DNA from: Candidatus Nitrosopumilus sp.
GTDB taxonomy: Archaea > Thermoproteota > Nitrososphaeria > Nitrososphaerales > Nitrosopumilaceae
DNA length: 64,000 nt
NCBI GenBank assembly: GCA_025699075.1
Contig: JAILWG010000001.1
Coordinates: forward strand, 62,001 to 126,000
Direction of reading: 5' to 3'
Under the pieces are notes generated by a model, which saw only the letters and a program-made list of their open reading frames with translations, did not search any database and was not told the DNA's origin. A program made the position numbers and the translations under genes. This document shows, in pieces, positions 7,412 to 16,021 of the stretch. The first letter of the stretch is position 1. Each line of letters begins with the position of its first letter.

Positions 7412-8404
7412 ATGACCACTGTCACTGATACAGATGTCTTGAATCGCGTAGGCAATACTCCCTTGGTACATTTGAATTCTCTATCTCATGATAATGTAGA
7501 ATATTTTGCAAAATTAGAAGGTCACAATCCATTTGGTTCTGTTAAAGACAGAGCTGCATACTGGATGATAAAAGATGGTGAAGAAAAAGGAATTTTGACC
7601 AAGGGAAAAAGCATTATCATTGAACCAACTTCTGGAAATACTGGAATTGCGTTAACTGGAATTGCAAATGTCCTTGGATACAAAGTTGAGATTGTCATAC
7701 CAGAAAAAGCAAGTAATGAAACTAAAGACATCATTAGAAAATTGGGTGCAAAAGTGTTTGAAACAAGTGATGATTTATGTCCCAAAGTCGGTGCAGGAAC
7801 TGATCAAAGTATTGCACTTGCTACCTCTATTGCATCTTCTCGACCTGACACGTATTATTCACCAAACCAATATGCCAATGAAGCTAATTTCAAAGGACAC
7901 TATGTCGGAACTGGACCAGAGATTTGGAAACAAACCGAGGGAAAAGTGACCCATTTCTTTACTGGTGTTGGTACGGGGGGTACTATTACTGGGATTGGCA
8001 CATTTCTTAAAGAAAAAAATCCTAATGTTAAGATCATTGGATGCCAACCACAACAAAATCACTTAATTCAAGGTTGGAGAAATTTTGAAGAGTCTGCAAA
8101 ACCTGATCTCTTTCTAAAACGCGAAAATGTTGTAGATGATTGGGTTTCTGTTGATAATGAAGAAGCATTTTCAGTTGTCAAAGAAGTATTTGCAAAAGAC
8201 AAACTCCTAATCAGTCCGTCTTCTGCAGCCGTATATGCATGCATGAAAAAATATCCTATTGAAGGAGATGCATGTGTGGTGGGAATTTTTGCTGACGATG
8301 GACGAAAATTCAAAAGTGTTTACACATCTCAAAATATTATGACTGAACAAGAATTTGAAAATGCTCTTAAAGATGCAAAATACATGTCTGAACTAGCATA
8401 CTGA
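7412..8404 (+). CDS. PLP-dependent cysteine synthase
   Basis: 330-residue fold-type II PLP enzyme that makes cysteine from an activated serine and sulfide. Lys45 in GSVKDRAA is the Schiff-base lysine; TSGNTGIAL at 73-81 binds the substrate carboxylate; GVGTGGTITG near 185-195 holds the PLP phosphate. Length and motifs match CysK/CysM. Whether the acceptor is O-acetylserine, O-phosphoserine or homocysteine plus serine (a CBS-type activity) cannot be told by eye. Co-oriented with, and eight bases after, the TusA-like gene. Confidence 0.92.
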   Translation: MTTVTDTDVLNRVGNTPLVHLNSLSHDNVEYFAKLEGHNPFGSVKDRAAYWMIKDGEEKGILTKGKSIIIEPTSGNTGIALTGIANVLGYKVEIVIPEKASNETKDIIRKLGAKVFETSDDLCPKVGAGTDQSIALATSIASSRPDTYYSPNQYANEANFKGHYVGTGPEIWKQTEGKVTHFFTGVGTGGTITGIGTFLKEKNPNVKIIGCQPQQNHLIQGWRNFEESAKPDLFLKRENVVDDWVSVDNEEAFSVVKEVFAKDKLLISPSSAAVYACMKKYPIEGDACVVGIFADDGRKFKSVYTSQNIMTEQEFENALKDAKYMSELAY

Positions 8405-8407
8405 AAA

Positions 8408-8881
8408 TCATTCAAGAATTTTTTTCAAATGTTTCTCGTAGAATTCTCTAAATAAAGAATTCATATCCATTTCATGTCGTAAACATTGATTGCTTTGCTC
8501 TGTGATTTGATTTTTTATTTCCTTGCTCCATAGACTTTGTTGCCTATCTTTTGAATCTATGATTGATGGGTTTTCTTTAATTTTTTCCATTGTCTCTGAC
8601 AACGCTGTACTTAGTTGTCTGAATTTACTAACGTTCAAAAGAAATCTTTGTGCTTCTTCTTTGTTTACTAAATTCATGATGGCATGAACTTGATCATAGT
8701 ATTCTAAACCTTTTTCATTGTATTTCTTGAAATCCTTTATTCTCTGTAGCCAGTACTCTTTAGTGACTTTTTCTTCAATTCTATAACTAAATTGAATTTC
8801 TCCTAATTCCATTCCTAATTTTGCAAGTTTGTCGCTATGTGTTTTAGCTAATTTTTTTAAATTTTCTGAATCTTGGCTCAC
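8408..8881 (-). CDS. 157-aa helical coiled-coil protein
   Basis: Charged, almost wholly helical sequence with no cysteines or membrane segments. Regions 1-25 and 85-150 have heptad-like hydrophobic spacing. It is the last gene of a three-gene minus-strand unit after trxB and a small zinc protein. No family recognised; the context would allow a redox- or stress-linked role, but nothing in the sequence shows it. Confidence 0.65.
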   Translation of the reverse strand: MSQDSENLKKLAKTHSDKLAKLGMELGEIQFSYRIEEKVTKEYWLQRIKDFKKYNEKGLEYYDQVHAIMNLVNKEEAQRFLLNVSKFRQLSTALSETMEKIKENPSIIDSKDRQQSLWSKEIKNQITEQSNQCLRHEMDMNSLFREFYEKHLKKILE

Positions 8882-8913
8882 AATTCTTTATGTTTTTTCT
8901 CACAATAAAGAGT

Positions 8914-9129
8914 TTAGATTTTTGATTCTCTCCATTCTCTCTCTGACTCTTTTAAGAAAAATGACATGCATTTCTCACAGAATGAATCCCATTCTGTGAT
9001 TCCAGACTTTTCAAAAAATTTTACTGACCAATCATATGTCGGCTGTTTTCTGTATTGAAATTGCTGAATGGTGTAGATGTCTTTCTCTTGAAATTTATTT
9101 AGACATCTCTTGCACTGGGCATTCTTCAT
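8914..9129 (-). CDS. 71-aa zinc-binding protein downstream of trxB
   Basis: Contains CKRC at residues 6-9 and CEKC near 52-55, with an aromatic-rich middle (FQYRKQPTYDWSVKFFEK). The two pairs probably form a single zinc site. Its ATG overlaps the TGA of trxB by four bases, so translation is coupled to thioredoxin reductase. The cysteines could instead be redox-active, given that partner, but the wide spacing favours metal binding. Confidence 0.65.
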   Translation of the reverse strand: MKNAQCKRCLNKFQEKDIYTIQQFQYRKQPTYDWSVKFFEKSGITEWDSFCEKCMSFFLKESEREWRESKI

Positions 9130-10133
9130 TGTTGTTTATCTGCACTTTCTGTGAGATATTTGTCCACATCAATGGCTGCCATACATCCAAATGCAGCTGC
9201 CGTGATTGCCTGTCTGTAATTTCTATCGTGGACATCGCCTGCTGCAAAAACACCTTCTATGTTTGTGTGTGTTTTACTTTTTAATACCACATAGCCTTCT
9301 TCATCTAAATCAATTTGACCTTTGAACAGTTCTGTATTTGGTTCATGTCCTATTGCGACAAATAACCCTCCTGCATCCAGAGTTGTTTCTTCGTTTGTCT
9401 TTAGATTTTTTAAAACCACTTGTTGTATTTTTTGATCTCCCTTGATTGTGGTAATTGCTGAATCAAAATGGAATTTTATTTTTTCATTGTTAAATGCTCT
9501 TTCTTGCATGACTTTACTTGCACGCAATTCATCCCTTCTATGAATGACATGAACATTAGATGCAAATTTTGTAAGAAAAGTTGCTTCTTCAATTGCAGAA
9601 TCTCCTCCTCCCACAACAAGTATTTCTTGATTTCTGAAGAAAGGACCATCACATGTTGCACAATATGACACTCCTTTTCCACTGAATGTCTCTTCTCCTT
9701 CGACACCTAGTTTTCTTGGATTTGCACCTGTTGCAATAATTACTGCTCTACCTTCAAATTCTTCTGATGCGGTTAAAACTTTGAATGGTTTGCGTCTAAA
9801 ATCTACATTTACTACCACATCATCAATGATTGTAGTTCCCATTCTCTGTGATTGTTTTCTCATGTCCATCATCAAATCAGGACCCATTATCCCGTTTTCA
9901 AATCCTGGATAATTCTCAACTTCTGTTGTATTGACTAGTTGCCCTCCTGGAAGTAGTCCTGATAAAATCAAAGTATCGTAACCTGCTCTAGAACAGTAAA
10001 TCCCTGCAGTATATCCTGAAGGACCTGCACCTATAATTATCACATCAAATTTTGTTTTGGCTTTGTCAGATATTTTGATTTCATCATCTCTTGTCTCAAG
10101 AACTGCTGAACCTACATCTCCTCCTGCCATCAT
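9126..10133 (-). CDS. trxB: Thioredoxin reductase
   Basis: 335-residue low-molecular-weight flavoprotein that passes electrons from NAD(P)H to thioredoxin. The FAD motif GAGPSG is at 35-40, the redox disulfide CATC at 158-161, the pyridine-nucleotide motif GGGDSA at 175-180 with HRRDELRAS after it (the Arg pair favours NADPH), and the second FAD motif GVFAAGDV near the C-terminus. About 28 N-terminal residues precede the fold (MMAGGDVGSAVLETRDD...), longer than usual. First gene of a unit with a zinc protein and a coiled-coil protein. Confidence 0.95.
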   Translation of the reverse strand: MMAGGDVGSAVLETRDDEIKISDKAKTKFDVIIIGAGPSGYTAGIYCSRAGYDTLILSGLLPGGQLVNTTEVENYPGFENGIMGPDLMMDMRKQSQRMGTTIIDDVVVNVDFRRKPFKVLTASEEFEGRAVIIATGANPRKLGVEGEETFSGKGVSYCATCDGPFFRNQEILVVGGGDSAIEEATFLTKFASNVHVIHRRDELRASKVMQERAFNNEKIKFHFDSAITTIKGDQKIQQVVLKNLKTNEETTLDAGGLFVAIGHEPNTELFKGQIDLDEEGYVVLKSKTHTNIEGVFAAGDVHDRNYRQAITAAAFGCMAAIDVDKYLTESADKQQ

Positions 10134-10181
10134 GGTGTTATCTGTTTTAATTTCAATAATTTAAGTGAATATCTTCTCTAC

Positions 10182-10619
10182 TTACTCGTTTTTCATTCTC
10201 AAAAGAATTTGATCACAAATTCTGCGCATTTCCGAATCTGATCCTACACTGGAAATTCTTACGATGTCTGATGTAGTGACTATTCCTGCAATTTTTTCAT
10301 TTTCTTTTACTGGGAGTTTATGTATTGATTTCTCCTTCATCAATTCTGATGCTTCCCAGATCGTTTCTTCTGAATCGATTGTGATTAATGGTGATGACAT
10401 TACCTCTTTGATTTCTGTAAATAACGGTCTTCCTTCTGCAGCGATTTTTGTCACAAAATCTCTCTCTGTAATAATTCCTATTGGGTTGCTGTTCTCTGTC
10501 ACAATCACACATCCAACATTTAACTTTCTCATCTGTTCTGCAGCTTCTTGCAATGATGTTGTTTTGTCTAATGTTAGTACATCCCTACTCATGACATCTT
10601 TTACAAATGTACTATTCAT
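10182..10619 (-). CDS. Two-CBS-domain protein
   Basis: 145 residues comprising two CBS motifs in tandem (about 6-60 and 70-128), each with the typical strand-turn pattern (GCVIVTENSNPIGIITERD and KLPVKENEKIAGIVTTSD). Such pairs bind adenosine nucleotides at their interface and act as energy sensors. Nothing else is fused, so it must act on a partner protein or RNA. It lies in a block with Usp and a second CBS protein. Confidence 0.88.
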   Translation of the reverse strand: MNSTFVKDVMSRDVLTLDKTTSLQEAAEQMRKLNVGCVIVTENSNPIGIITERDFVTKIAAEGRPLFTEIKEVMSSPLITIDSEETIWEASELMKEKSIHKLPVKENEKIAGIVTTSDIVRISSVGSDSEMRRICDQILLRMKNE

Positions 10620-10700
10620 AATTAGATGACATTTTTCAATTATATGATATAAATTCTAAATTCCCAGGATTGAAAATCAATAAAGATAATCACATAAGTC

Positions 10701-10708
10701 TTTAAACT
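10701..10708 (+). promoter_or_regulatory. TATA-like element for the UspA pair
   Basis: The sequence TTTAAACT is centred about 26 bases before the ATG at 10731, the spacing expected if transcription starts at or next to the start codon (leaderless mRNA), which is common in this group. No ribosome-binding site is seen ahead of the ATG, which fits. Confidence 0.45.
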
Positions 10709-10730
10709 AGCAGTGATATTTTCTCAATAT

Positions 10731-11162
10731 ATGGCAATCAAAACAAAGAGGATTCTTGTTCCTCTCGATGGTTCGAAAAATTCCTTACGTGGATTAGATA
10801 TGGCTATTCATCTTGCCAGGCAATCTCAAGGGACTATTACTGCTTTGGCTGTAAAAACCGTGCCTGGAATTTATGCGATTCATCCTCTTGGGTTCTTGGA
10901 TTTTAATTCAATGAAAGAAGTCAAAAAATTGCTTGCTGATGCAAAACTAAGAGCAGCTAAAAAAGGAATCGACTTGACTGGAAAAGCTATAGCTGGAGAT
11001 CCAGGATATGATATTGCACGATTTGCAAATAATTCCAAAAATCGAATTGATTTAGTTGTTATTGGCGCACGTGGACGAAGCTCTGCAAAAGAAATTTTCC
11101 TAGGTAGTGTTTCCAACTATGTTTTACACAAGTCTAAGAAACCTGTTTTGGTTGTAAAATGA
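10731..11162 (+). CDS. Universal stress protein (UspA family)
   Basis: 143 residues from the ATG placed just before the conserved first strand (KRILVPLDGS). A GTG 18 bases upstream would add six atypical residues. The ATP-binding motif GARGRSSAKEIFLGSVSNYV (G-2x-G-9x-GS) is intact at the C-terminus, so nucleotide binding is likely. The next Usp gene overlaps by four bases (ATGA), making a coupled pair. General role: adjustment to stress or energy limitation. Confidence 0.9.
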   Translation: MAIKTKRILVPLDGSKNSLRGLDMAIHLARQSQGTITALAVKTVPGIYAIHPLGFLDFNSMKEVKKLLADAKLRAAKKGIDLTGKAIAGDPGYDIARFANNSKNRIDLVVIGARGRSSAKEIFLGSVSNYVLHKSKKPVLVVK

Positions 11163-11587
11163 CTGAAAATAATTTCAAGAGAATTCTTGTTCCTGTTGAT
11201 GGCTCCATATGTTCTGAAAAAGCACTAAAACGAGCATGTGAGTTAGTTGAAGTGTTTGATTCTAAAATAATTGTAATCTATGTCGTTGAAAAATCTGCGC
11301 CACTTAACTTGCTAGACAGAAATGAATACTTGGGGATGCTTAGAAAGTTTGGAAAGAAAACATTGGATAAAACAAACACCCTTCTTTCAAAAAAAGGAAT
11401 AACTGCAAAACTTCTTCTTAAAGAGGGAAATATTGTAAATGAAATTGAAAAAGTTGTAAAAAAAGAAAAATGTGATCTTATCGTTGTTGGAAATAAAGGT
11501 CTTGGATCCATAACTCGATTCCTGTTAGGAAGTGTCTCAAATAAAATCTCACAGTCCTCTTCGTGTTCTGTACTGATTGTAAAATAA
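11159..11587 (+). CDS. Universal stress protein (UspA family)
   Basis: 142 residues beginning MTENNFKRILVPVDGS, with the C-terminal nucleotide motif GNKGLGSITRFLLGSVSN. Translation is coupled to the upstream Usp gene by a four-base overlap; the two proteins are paralogues and could form heterodimers. A convergent CBS-domain gene ends two bases further on. Confidence 0.9.
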   Translation: MTENNFKRILVPVDGSICSEKALKRACELVEVFDSKIIVIYVVEKSAPLNLLDRNEYLGMLRKFGKKTLDKTNTLLSKKGITAKLLLKEGNIVNEIEKVVKKEKCDLIVVGNKGLGSITRFLLGSVSNKISQSSSCSVLIVK

Positions 11588-11588
11588 A

Positions 11589-12443
11589 TTAGTTTGCTAA
11601 TGTATTTACAATATCTGATTTTGTAATTATTCCTACGAGTTTCCCTTTTCTTACAACTGGGAGGCCACTGATGTCATATTTGATCATTTTTGTAATTGCA
11701 GATTTAACATCTTCATCTGCCTCAACTGTAATTGGATTTGCTGCCATGATATCTGTAGCATGGAATGGAAAAAGATAACTCATTTGATTTGAATGAATTT
11801 CCTCTAGTCCTTTTTTGAATTTGTATTCTTGCACTTCTTTAGGATCTGCTGATTCGGCAATCCATTGTGGAATTTTTGCAGGCACAAAATCTCTGAATGT
11901 TATTACTCCTACCGGATTTTGATTTCTTTTGATGATAATTCTAGAGACTCCGTATTTTAACAATAGACTTTCTACATGCAATATTGGATCACCGGGGGCT
12001 GCAGTAATGACATTGGGATTCATGATTTTTGAAACTTTAATTGAATCTGAACCTTTTGTAAGGAATGCTGTTGTGAGATCCGTATTTGTCACTATTCCCT
12101 CCAATGTTTTGTCTTTGTCTAATATGATGACTACGCTAATTCTGTGCCTTTTCATCATTTTTGCGCATTCTTTTACTGTGTTTTCTCTAGTTAGCGTGAA
12201 TAATGTTTTTGGTTTGAAATCACTAGCTTTTACAGATTTGATTGATTTTGTTCCTAAATCATAAATTTTTTTTGCTAGATCTTTTTCGGTAATTATGCCA
12301 ATTGGTTTTTTCTTGTCTGTTACTATGACTCGCTTTACTTTGTGTTTCAATATCGATTCTCTTGTTTTCATTAGAGTCGTACTGGGACCTACTGTGATTG
12401 GCTTTGTAATTAGCTCTGATAATTTTAGATTTCTTACATCCAT
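11589..12443 (-). CDS. Four-CBS-domain protein
   Basis: 284 residues with four CBS repeats: about 8-58, 72-125, 133-185 and 225-280. Signature stretches are RVIVTDKKKPIGIITEKDLA, ISVVIILDKDKTLEGIVT, IIIKRNQNPVGVITFRD and SGLPVVRKGKLVGIITKSD. A linker at 185-225 separates the third and fourth. No catalytic domain is attached, so it is probably an AMP/ATP- or SAM-responsive regulator acting on a partner. It sits between Usp genes and an HPF-like gene. Confidence 0.88.
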   Translation of the reverse strand: MDVRNLKLSELITKPITVGPSTTLMKTRESILKHKVKRVIVTDKKKPIGIITEKDLAKKIYDLGTKSIKSVKASDFKPKTLFTLTRENTVKECAKMMKRHRISVVIILDKDKTLEGIVTNTDLTTAFLTKGSDSIKVSKIMNPNVITAAPGDPILHVESLLLKYGVSRIIIKRNQNPVGVITFRDFVPAKIPQWIAESADPKEVQEYKFKKGLEEIHSNQMSYLFPFHATDIMAANPITVEADEDVKSAITKMIKYDISGLPVVRKGKLVGIITKSDIVNTLAN

Positions 12444-12552
12444 GAATAACCTAATCTATAATTTGATAAATGTCTTTCAGCAAAACCATTCCTGAAAATC
12501 AAATATGGTAATTGTTCGAAAGATATTTAGTTCTAGATTGTATGGATTGAGT

Positions 12553-12894
12553 ATGACAGAAAAAGTACCCTTATTTGTAATTGGTCTATCTAAAGATGAA
12601 CCTGCCAATGAAATACTCTCATCAAAATTTGGCGGTGCTTTAGAGAAAGTTCAACAAATATTGCCTCATATTATTGAAGCAAAAATTGCAGTAGAATCTC
12701 AAAACTCTGAAGGTTCTAGAACCCATTACGATGTTACGGCAACTGTAAAAACATCTGGCGACCAACTTATTTACACTGAATCTGGTTGGGATATTTTGAA
12801 AATTGCTGATGATTTGTCTAGAAAATTGGAGGGCGAGATGCCAAAACATGAAAATAAAAGACAAAGAGACAGTATTCGTAAAAAGGAGTATTGA
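12553..12894 (+). CDS. HPF/RaiA-like small protein (tentative)
   Basis: 113 residues from ATG 12553, chosen because a TATA-like ATATTTAG lies about 27 bases upstream; an ATG at 12505 would add 16 residues. The pattern IIEAKIAVESQNSEGSRTHY, then YTESGWDILKIADDLSRKLE and a basic tail, follows the beta-strand and final-helix pattern of ribosome hibernation factors of the HPF/RaiA family (T-x-S-x-D-x(3)-A-x-D-x-L-x-x-KLE). The assignment is by pattern only. Neighbouring Usp and CBS genes fit a dormancy role. The next Usp gene starts two bases after its stop. Confidence 0.55.
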   Translation: MTEKVPLFVIGLSKDEPANEILSSKFGGALEKVQQILPHIIEAKIAVESQNSEGSRTHYDVTATVKTSGDQLIYTESGWDILKIADDLSRKLEGEMPKHENKRQRDSIRKKEY

Positions 12895-12896
12895 GG

Positions 12897-13328
12897 ATGT
12901 TCCAAAATATTCTTGTACCCTTTGATCTTTCCACTCAATCTACTAGAGCGTTCAAAATTGCTTTGAATATTGCTAAATGTCGTGACTCTAAAATTACATT
13001 GCTCACTTGTCTTGAGGGTGATGCATGGCATCACAAATACTATGATGCAAGAGCAGATTCTGAATTAATTAAGAAACAAAAAAAAGTTTCAAAAAAACAT
13101 CTTGAACAATTGGAATCATTAGCAGAAAAAAATAATGTTTCTGTTAAATCACAAATCATAACTTCAAAATCAGTAGTCAATGATATAGTAAATTATGCCA
13201 AATCTAGAAAATATGACTTGATTGTTATCGGTTCCCATGGGAGAACTGGTTTTGACAAATTACTTTTAGGCAGCATTGCAAATGGGGTTTCTCAAAAAGC
13301 AAGATGTCCCGTTCTAATTGTTAAATAA
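12897..13328 (+). CDS. Universal stress protein (UspA family)
   Basis: 143 residues from the ATG two bases downstream of the HPF-like gene; a TTG six bases earlier overlaps that gene's stop and is possible. First strand FQNILVPFDLSTQ and C-terminal GSHGRTGFDKLLLGSIANGV give an intact nucleotide-binding motif. Cotranscription with the HPF-like gene is likely from the spacing. Confidence 0.9.
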   Translation: MFQNILVPFDLSTQSTRAFKIALNIAKCRDSKITLLTCLEGDAWHHKYYDARADSELIKKQKKVSKKHLEQLESLAEKNNVSVKSQIITSKSVVNDIVNYAKSRKYDLIVIGSHGRTGFDKLLLGSIANGVSQKARCPVLIVK

Positions 13329-13344
13329 ACAGAATGTGGTTTAA

Positions 13345-14247
13345 TTGATTTCAATAGTTGGTAGTGGCCGTGTTGGCACTGCAATTGCGTTTCTATGTGT
13401 ATCAAATGGATTAGATAATGTATTGCTTGTAAATCGTAATGAAAAAAAAGCAATCGGTGAATCTTTGGATGTTGCAAATGCCATTCCAAAAAAATCTAAT
13501 TTTTCCATTCATGGAACATCTGATTACTCAAAAATTGCTGGGTCTGACATTGTTGTGATAACTGCCAGTATGGGTGTATACTTGAAAGATAGAACTGAAA
13601 ATATGCTACCTCAGATAACTATGATAAAAGAAATTGCACAGAAAATTAATCAGTACTGTCCTTCTGCCATTGTGTTGATAGTTTCAAACCCTCTTGACAT
13701 CTTGACTTATTTTTTTCAGAAAGAAATTGGGTTTTCTAGATTTAAGGTGTTTGGCATTGCATCTAGTTTAGATAGTAGTAGGTTTCGTTATTTGATTTCT
13801 GAAAAATTCTCTGTACCTCAATCGTTAGTTGATGATGCATTGGTATTGGGTGAACATGGTGATTCTATGGTTCCGATTTTCTCTAGAGTTAAAGTTGATG
13901 GAAAACCTTTACTGTCTTTAATTGATGATGAAGAACAATCTTCTATTGTATTTGGTGTTAGAAATTATTGGAAAGATCTAAGGCGTTACAAAAGTCGTTC
14001 TCAATTTGGGATTGCCAAAAATGTTTTTGATGTTATCGATTCCATTGTAAATAACCATCAACTTTCTATTCCCGTTTCTGTCGTTTTGAATGGTGAATAT
14101 GGAGAAAATGATGTTGCTATGGGCGTGCCTGTTCTAATTGATCAATCTGGAATCTCTAAAATTATTGATGTTGATCTCAGCGATTCTGAAACTGCGTTGT
14201 TGAAAAAGTCATCCCGAAAAATTCATGATCTGATAAATTCTATCTAA
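13345..14247 (+). CDS. Malate/lactate dehydrogenase family protein
   Basis: 300 residues. The Rossmann motif GSGRVG is at 6-11, the strand ending VSNPLDI precedes the substrate loop partner, and the catalytic His171 is in GEHGDS. Substrate-loop residues are unusual: the usual R-K/Q-P-G-M-x-R loop is replaced by GVYLKDR, leaving one clear Arg (R83). The residue after the second strand, which is Asp in NAD enzymes, reads Asn-Arg (VNRNEKK), which could favour NADP. Most likely malate dehydrogenase of the TCA cycle, but substrate and cofactor remain open. TTG start. Confidence 0.82.
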   Translation: MISIVGSGRVGTAIAFLCVSNGLDNVLLVNRNEKKAIGESLDVANAIPKKSNFSIHGTSDYSKIAGSDIVVITASMGVYLKDRTENMLPQITMIKEIAQKINQYCPSAIVLIVSNPLDILTYFFQKEIGFSRFKVFGIASSLDSSRFRYLISEKFSVPQSLVDDALVLGEHGDSMVPIFSRVKVDGKPLLSLIDDEEQSSIVFGVRNYWKDLRRYKSRSQFGIAKNVFDVIDSIVNNHQLSIPVSVVLNGEYGENDVAMGVPVLIDQSGISKIIDVDLSDSETALLKKSSRKIHDLINSI

Positions 14248-15001
14248 AACTCTTGTTGAAATTATTTATAATTCCTTGATGATGTTCACATAATTTTTTA
14301 CTTTCAATTTGTGAATGTAACAAATCCTTCTGCCAGTGAGCATTAAATAATCTGCATTCTTTTTTATCACAAAATGCTTCCCCTGTTTCATAGTATACTA
14401 TAATTTGTAAAACATACCCTTCAAGAATTTCATACATTCGTGGATCGTGATATTCCAAAAATTCCCCTTTGTATTTTTTATTTACTTCTTCAATTCTGTT
14501 TTCTGAAAAGTTTGTCATCAAATCTAGATAGAATTGTTTTGGCTTTGCTGGGGCTTCTATGATTCCTGTAATTGAAATAATTGCTGGATTTGAACCAATT
14601 AGAGCTCTTGCGTGATATCTGAAATCACTTTCATCAAAAGTTGCTGTGAGCCTGTTTGTAAAAACTATGTGTAGTGTGTTTTCATTTGTTTGAATGTATT
14701 CTTTAACAATATTTTGCAATTCAAATCCGTCATACAATGACGTTTCTTTCTGATGCGGGTTGTTCTCTTTTTCAATTTGAATTTCTTCTATGGTTGGAAT
14801 ATGTTTTTTGAATTGATTTTTTAAATCAAAAATTCTCGTGGTTGCTATTTTCTCAAATATGTCGTTATTTGCTGATTTGAAAAAATCTCCTTTTGTTTCT
14901 ACTTTGATATTGAATGTATTTGTGATGAATTTCTTTATTTTGTCTAATTGTATTTCGGGAACTGCAGGCTCATCATATAGGACAATTTTAGAAATTTTCA
15001 C
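14240..15001 (-). CDS. Archaemetzincin-like protein lacking HExxH (possibly DUF6775)
   Basis: 253-residue protein converging with the dehydrogenase gene and overlapping it by eight bases at the 3' ends. The C-terminal third holds C-x4-C (FCDKKECRLFNAHWQKD) followed by LCEHH. This resembles the structural zinc signature at the end of archaemetzincins (C-x4-C-x-M-x(n)-C-x2-C). The preceding segment, where HExxHxxGxxH should be, reads LQIIVYYETGEAFC with no HExxH. So it may be a non-catalytic or very divergent metallopeptidase relative. The DUF6775 name is from memory and uncertain. Confidence 0.5.
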   Translation of the reverse strand: MKISKIVLYDEPAVPEIQLDKIKKFITNTFNIKVETKGDFFKSANNDIFEKIATTRIFDLKNQFKKHIPTIEEIQIEKENNPHQKETSLYDGFELQNIVKEYIQTNENTLHIVFTNRLTATFDESDFRYHARALIGSNPAIISITGIIEAPAKPKQFYLDLMTNFSENRIEEVNKKYKGEFLEYHDPRMYEILEGYVLQIIVYYETGEAFCDKKECRLFNAHWQKDLLHSQIESKKLCEHHQGIINNFNKSFR

Positions 15002-15024
15002 TATTTGAAATGTGTCTTGATTGC

Positions 15025-15843
15025 TTATCTTTCTAACTCTTTGATTTTTGCTGCTGCAATTTCTGCTGCTCTTTTTCCTGAAAATAACATTGAACCAAAT
15101 GTTGGTCCCATTCTTGCAAGTCCGTGTGTTTCTGTAACTGACATGCCTGCAGCAATTAGTCCTGGATAGACTTCGCCTGTTTTGTGGACAACATGCTCTT
15201 CACCATCATTTACATACATTGGCTCCATTCCTTTCCATTTGGCTAATCCTCTATCTACAAGTCTTTTTACTGCGACAGAATCGTGGCCTGATGCATCAAT
15301 GATGACTTTAGCTTCAAAGGCAACTGGATCCACACATGTGATGTTTCGTGGTAATGCCGAAACTGGCATCCAATTAACTACGATTCCTGCAACTCTTCCA
15401 TTCTTTAAAACTAAATCGTCAAATTTTGTAAGTTGAAGAAACTTTACTCCTGCATCACATGCTGCAGCAATTAATTTTGAAACTGCATGTGGCCCTGGTG
15501 TTAAGTATAATCCGTCTTGCACTTTTTTGTATGGCACTCCTAGTTCATCCCAAATTTTCTGGGCTGGTTCTCTTACTGTAACTGGATTCATCATGTATCC
15601 ACCTAACCAGTAACCTCCTCCCAAGTAGTTGTTTTGTTCAATAACTAAAACTTTGTAACCCATGTTTGACAATTCTCTACTTGCTGTTAATCCTGCAGGC
15701 CCTGCACCAATAATGATAACATCTGATTCTGCTCTATCAATTAATACATCGTGAAACTCATTTGCAATTGCACGTGTAATTTCAACTTCACGTACGTCGG
15801 TAAAAATTTTTTCTGATTGTTCTGCAATTGTTGCTTCTTGCAT
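15025..15843 (-). CDS. thi4: Thiazole synthase Thi4 (Cys type)
   Basis: 272 residues. The FAD/NAD-like motif GAGPAG is at 46-51; the family signature GGGYWLGGYMM is near 75-85, IDASGHD at 182-188 and ARMGPTFGSM at 243-252. Thi4 makes the ADP-thiazole precursor of thiamine from NAD and glycine. Cys170 in NITCVDPV aligns with the sulfur-donating Cys205 of yeast Thi4 (CMDP), whereas methanogen enzymes have His there. A Cys enzyme would donate its own sulfur and act once; this is inferred from the alignment. Start ATG; monocistronic by spacing. Confidence 0.92.
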   Translation of the reverse strand: MQEATIAEQSEKIFTDVREVEITRAIANEFHDVLIDRAESDVIIIGAGPAGLTASRELSNMGYKVLVIEQNNYLGGGYWLGGYMMNPVTVREPAQKIWDELGVPYKKVQDGLYLTPGPHAVSKLIAAACDAGVKFLQLTKFDDLVLKNGRVAGIVVNWMPVSALPRNITCVDPVAFEAKVIIDASGHDSVAVKRLVDRGLAKWKGMEPMYVNDGEEHVVHKTGEVYPGLIAAGMSVTETHGLARMGPTFGSMLFSGKRAAEIAAAKIKELER

Positions 15844-16021
15844 GAAATCATGAATTCTGTGAACAATTAATACTTTGCCACATTTTTTTCAAAAAATTAG
15901 GTGCCGCTAATCCATCTTTTTTGCATAGAAATAGGAAAATATTGTACTTTGAGGAAATTATTTCTCCTAAAAACTCCAAATATCAAAAATTTATATCCAA
16001 ACTAAAAGGAATTTCTTTGTA

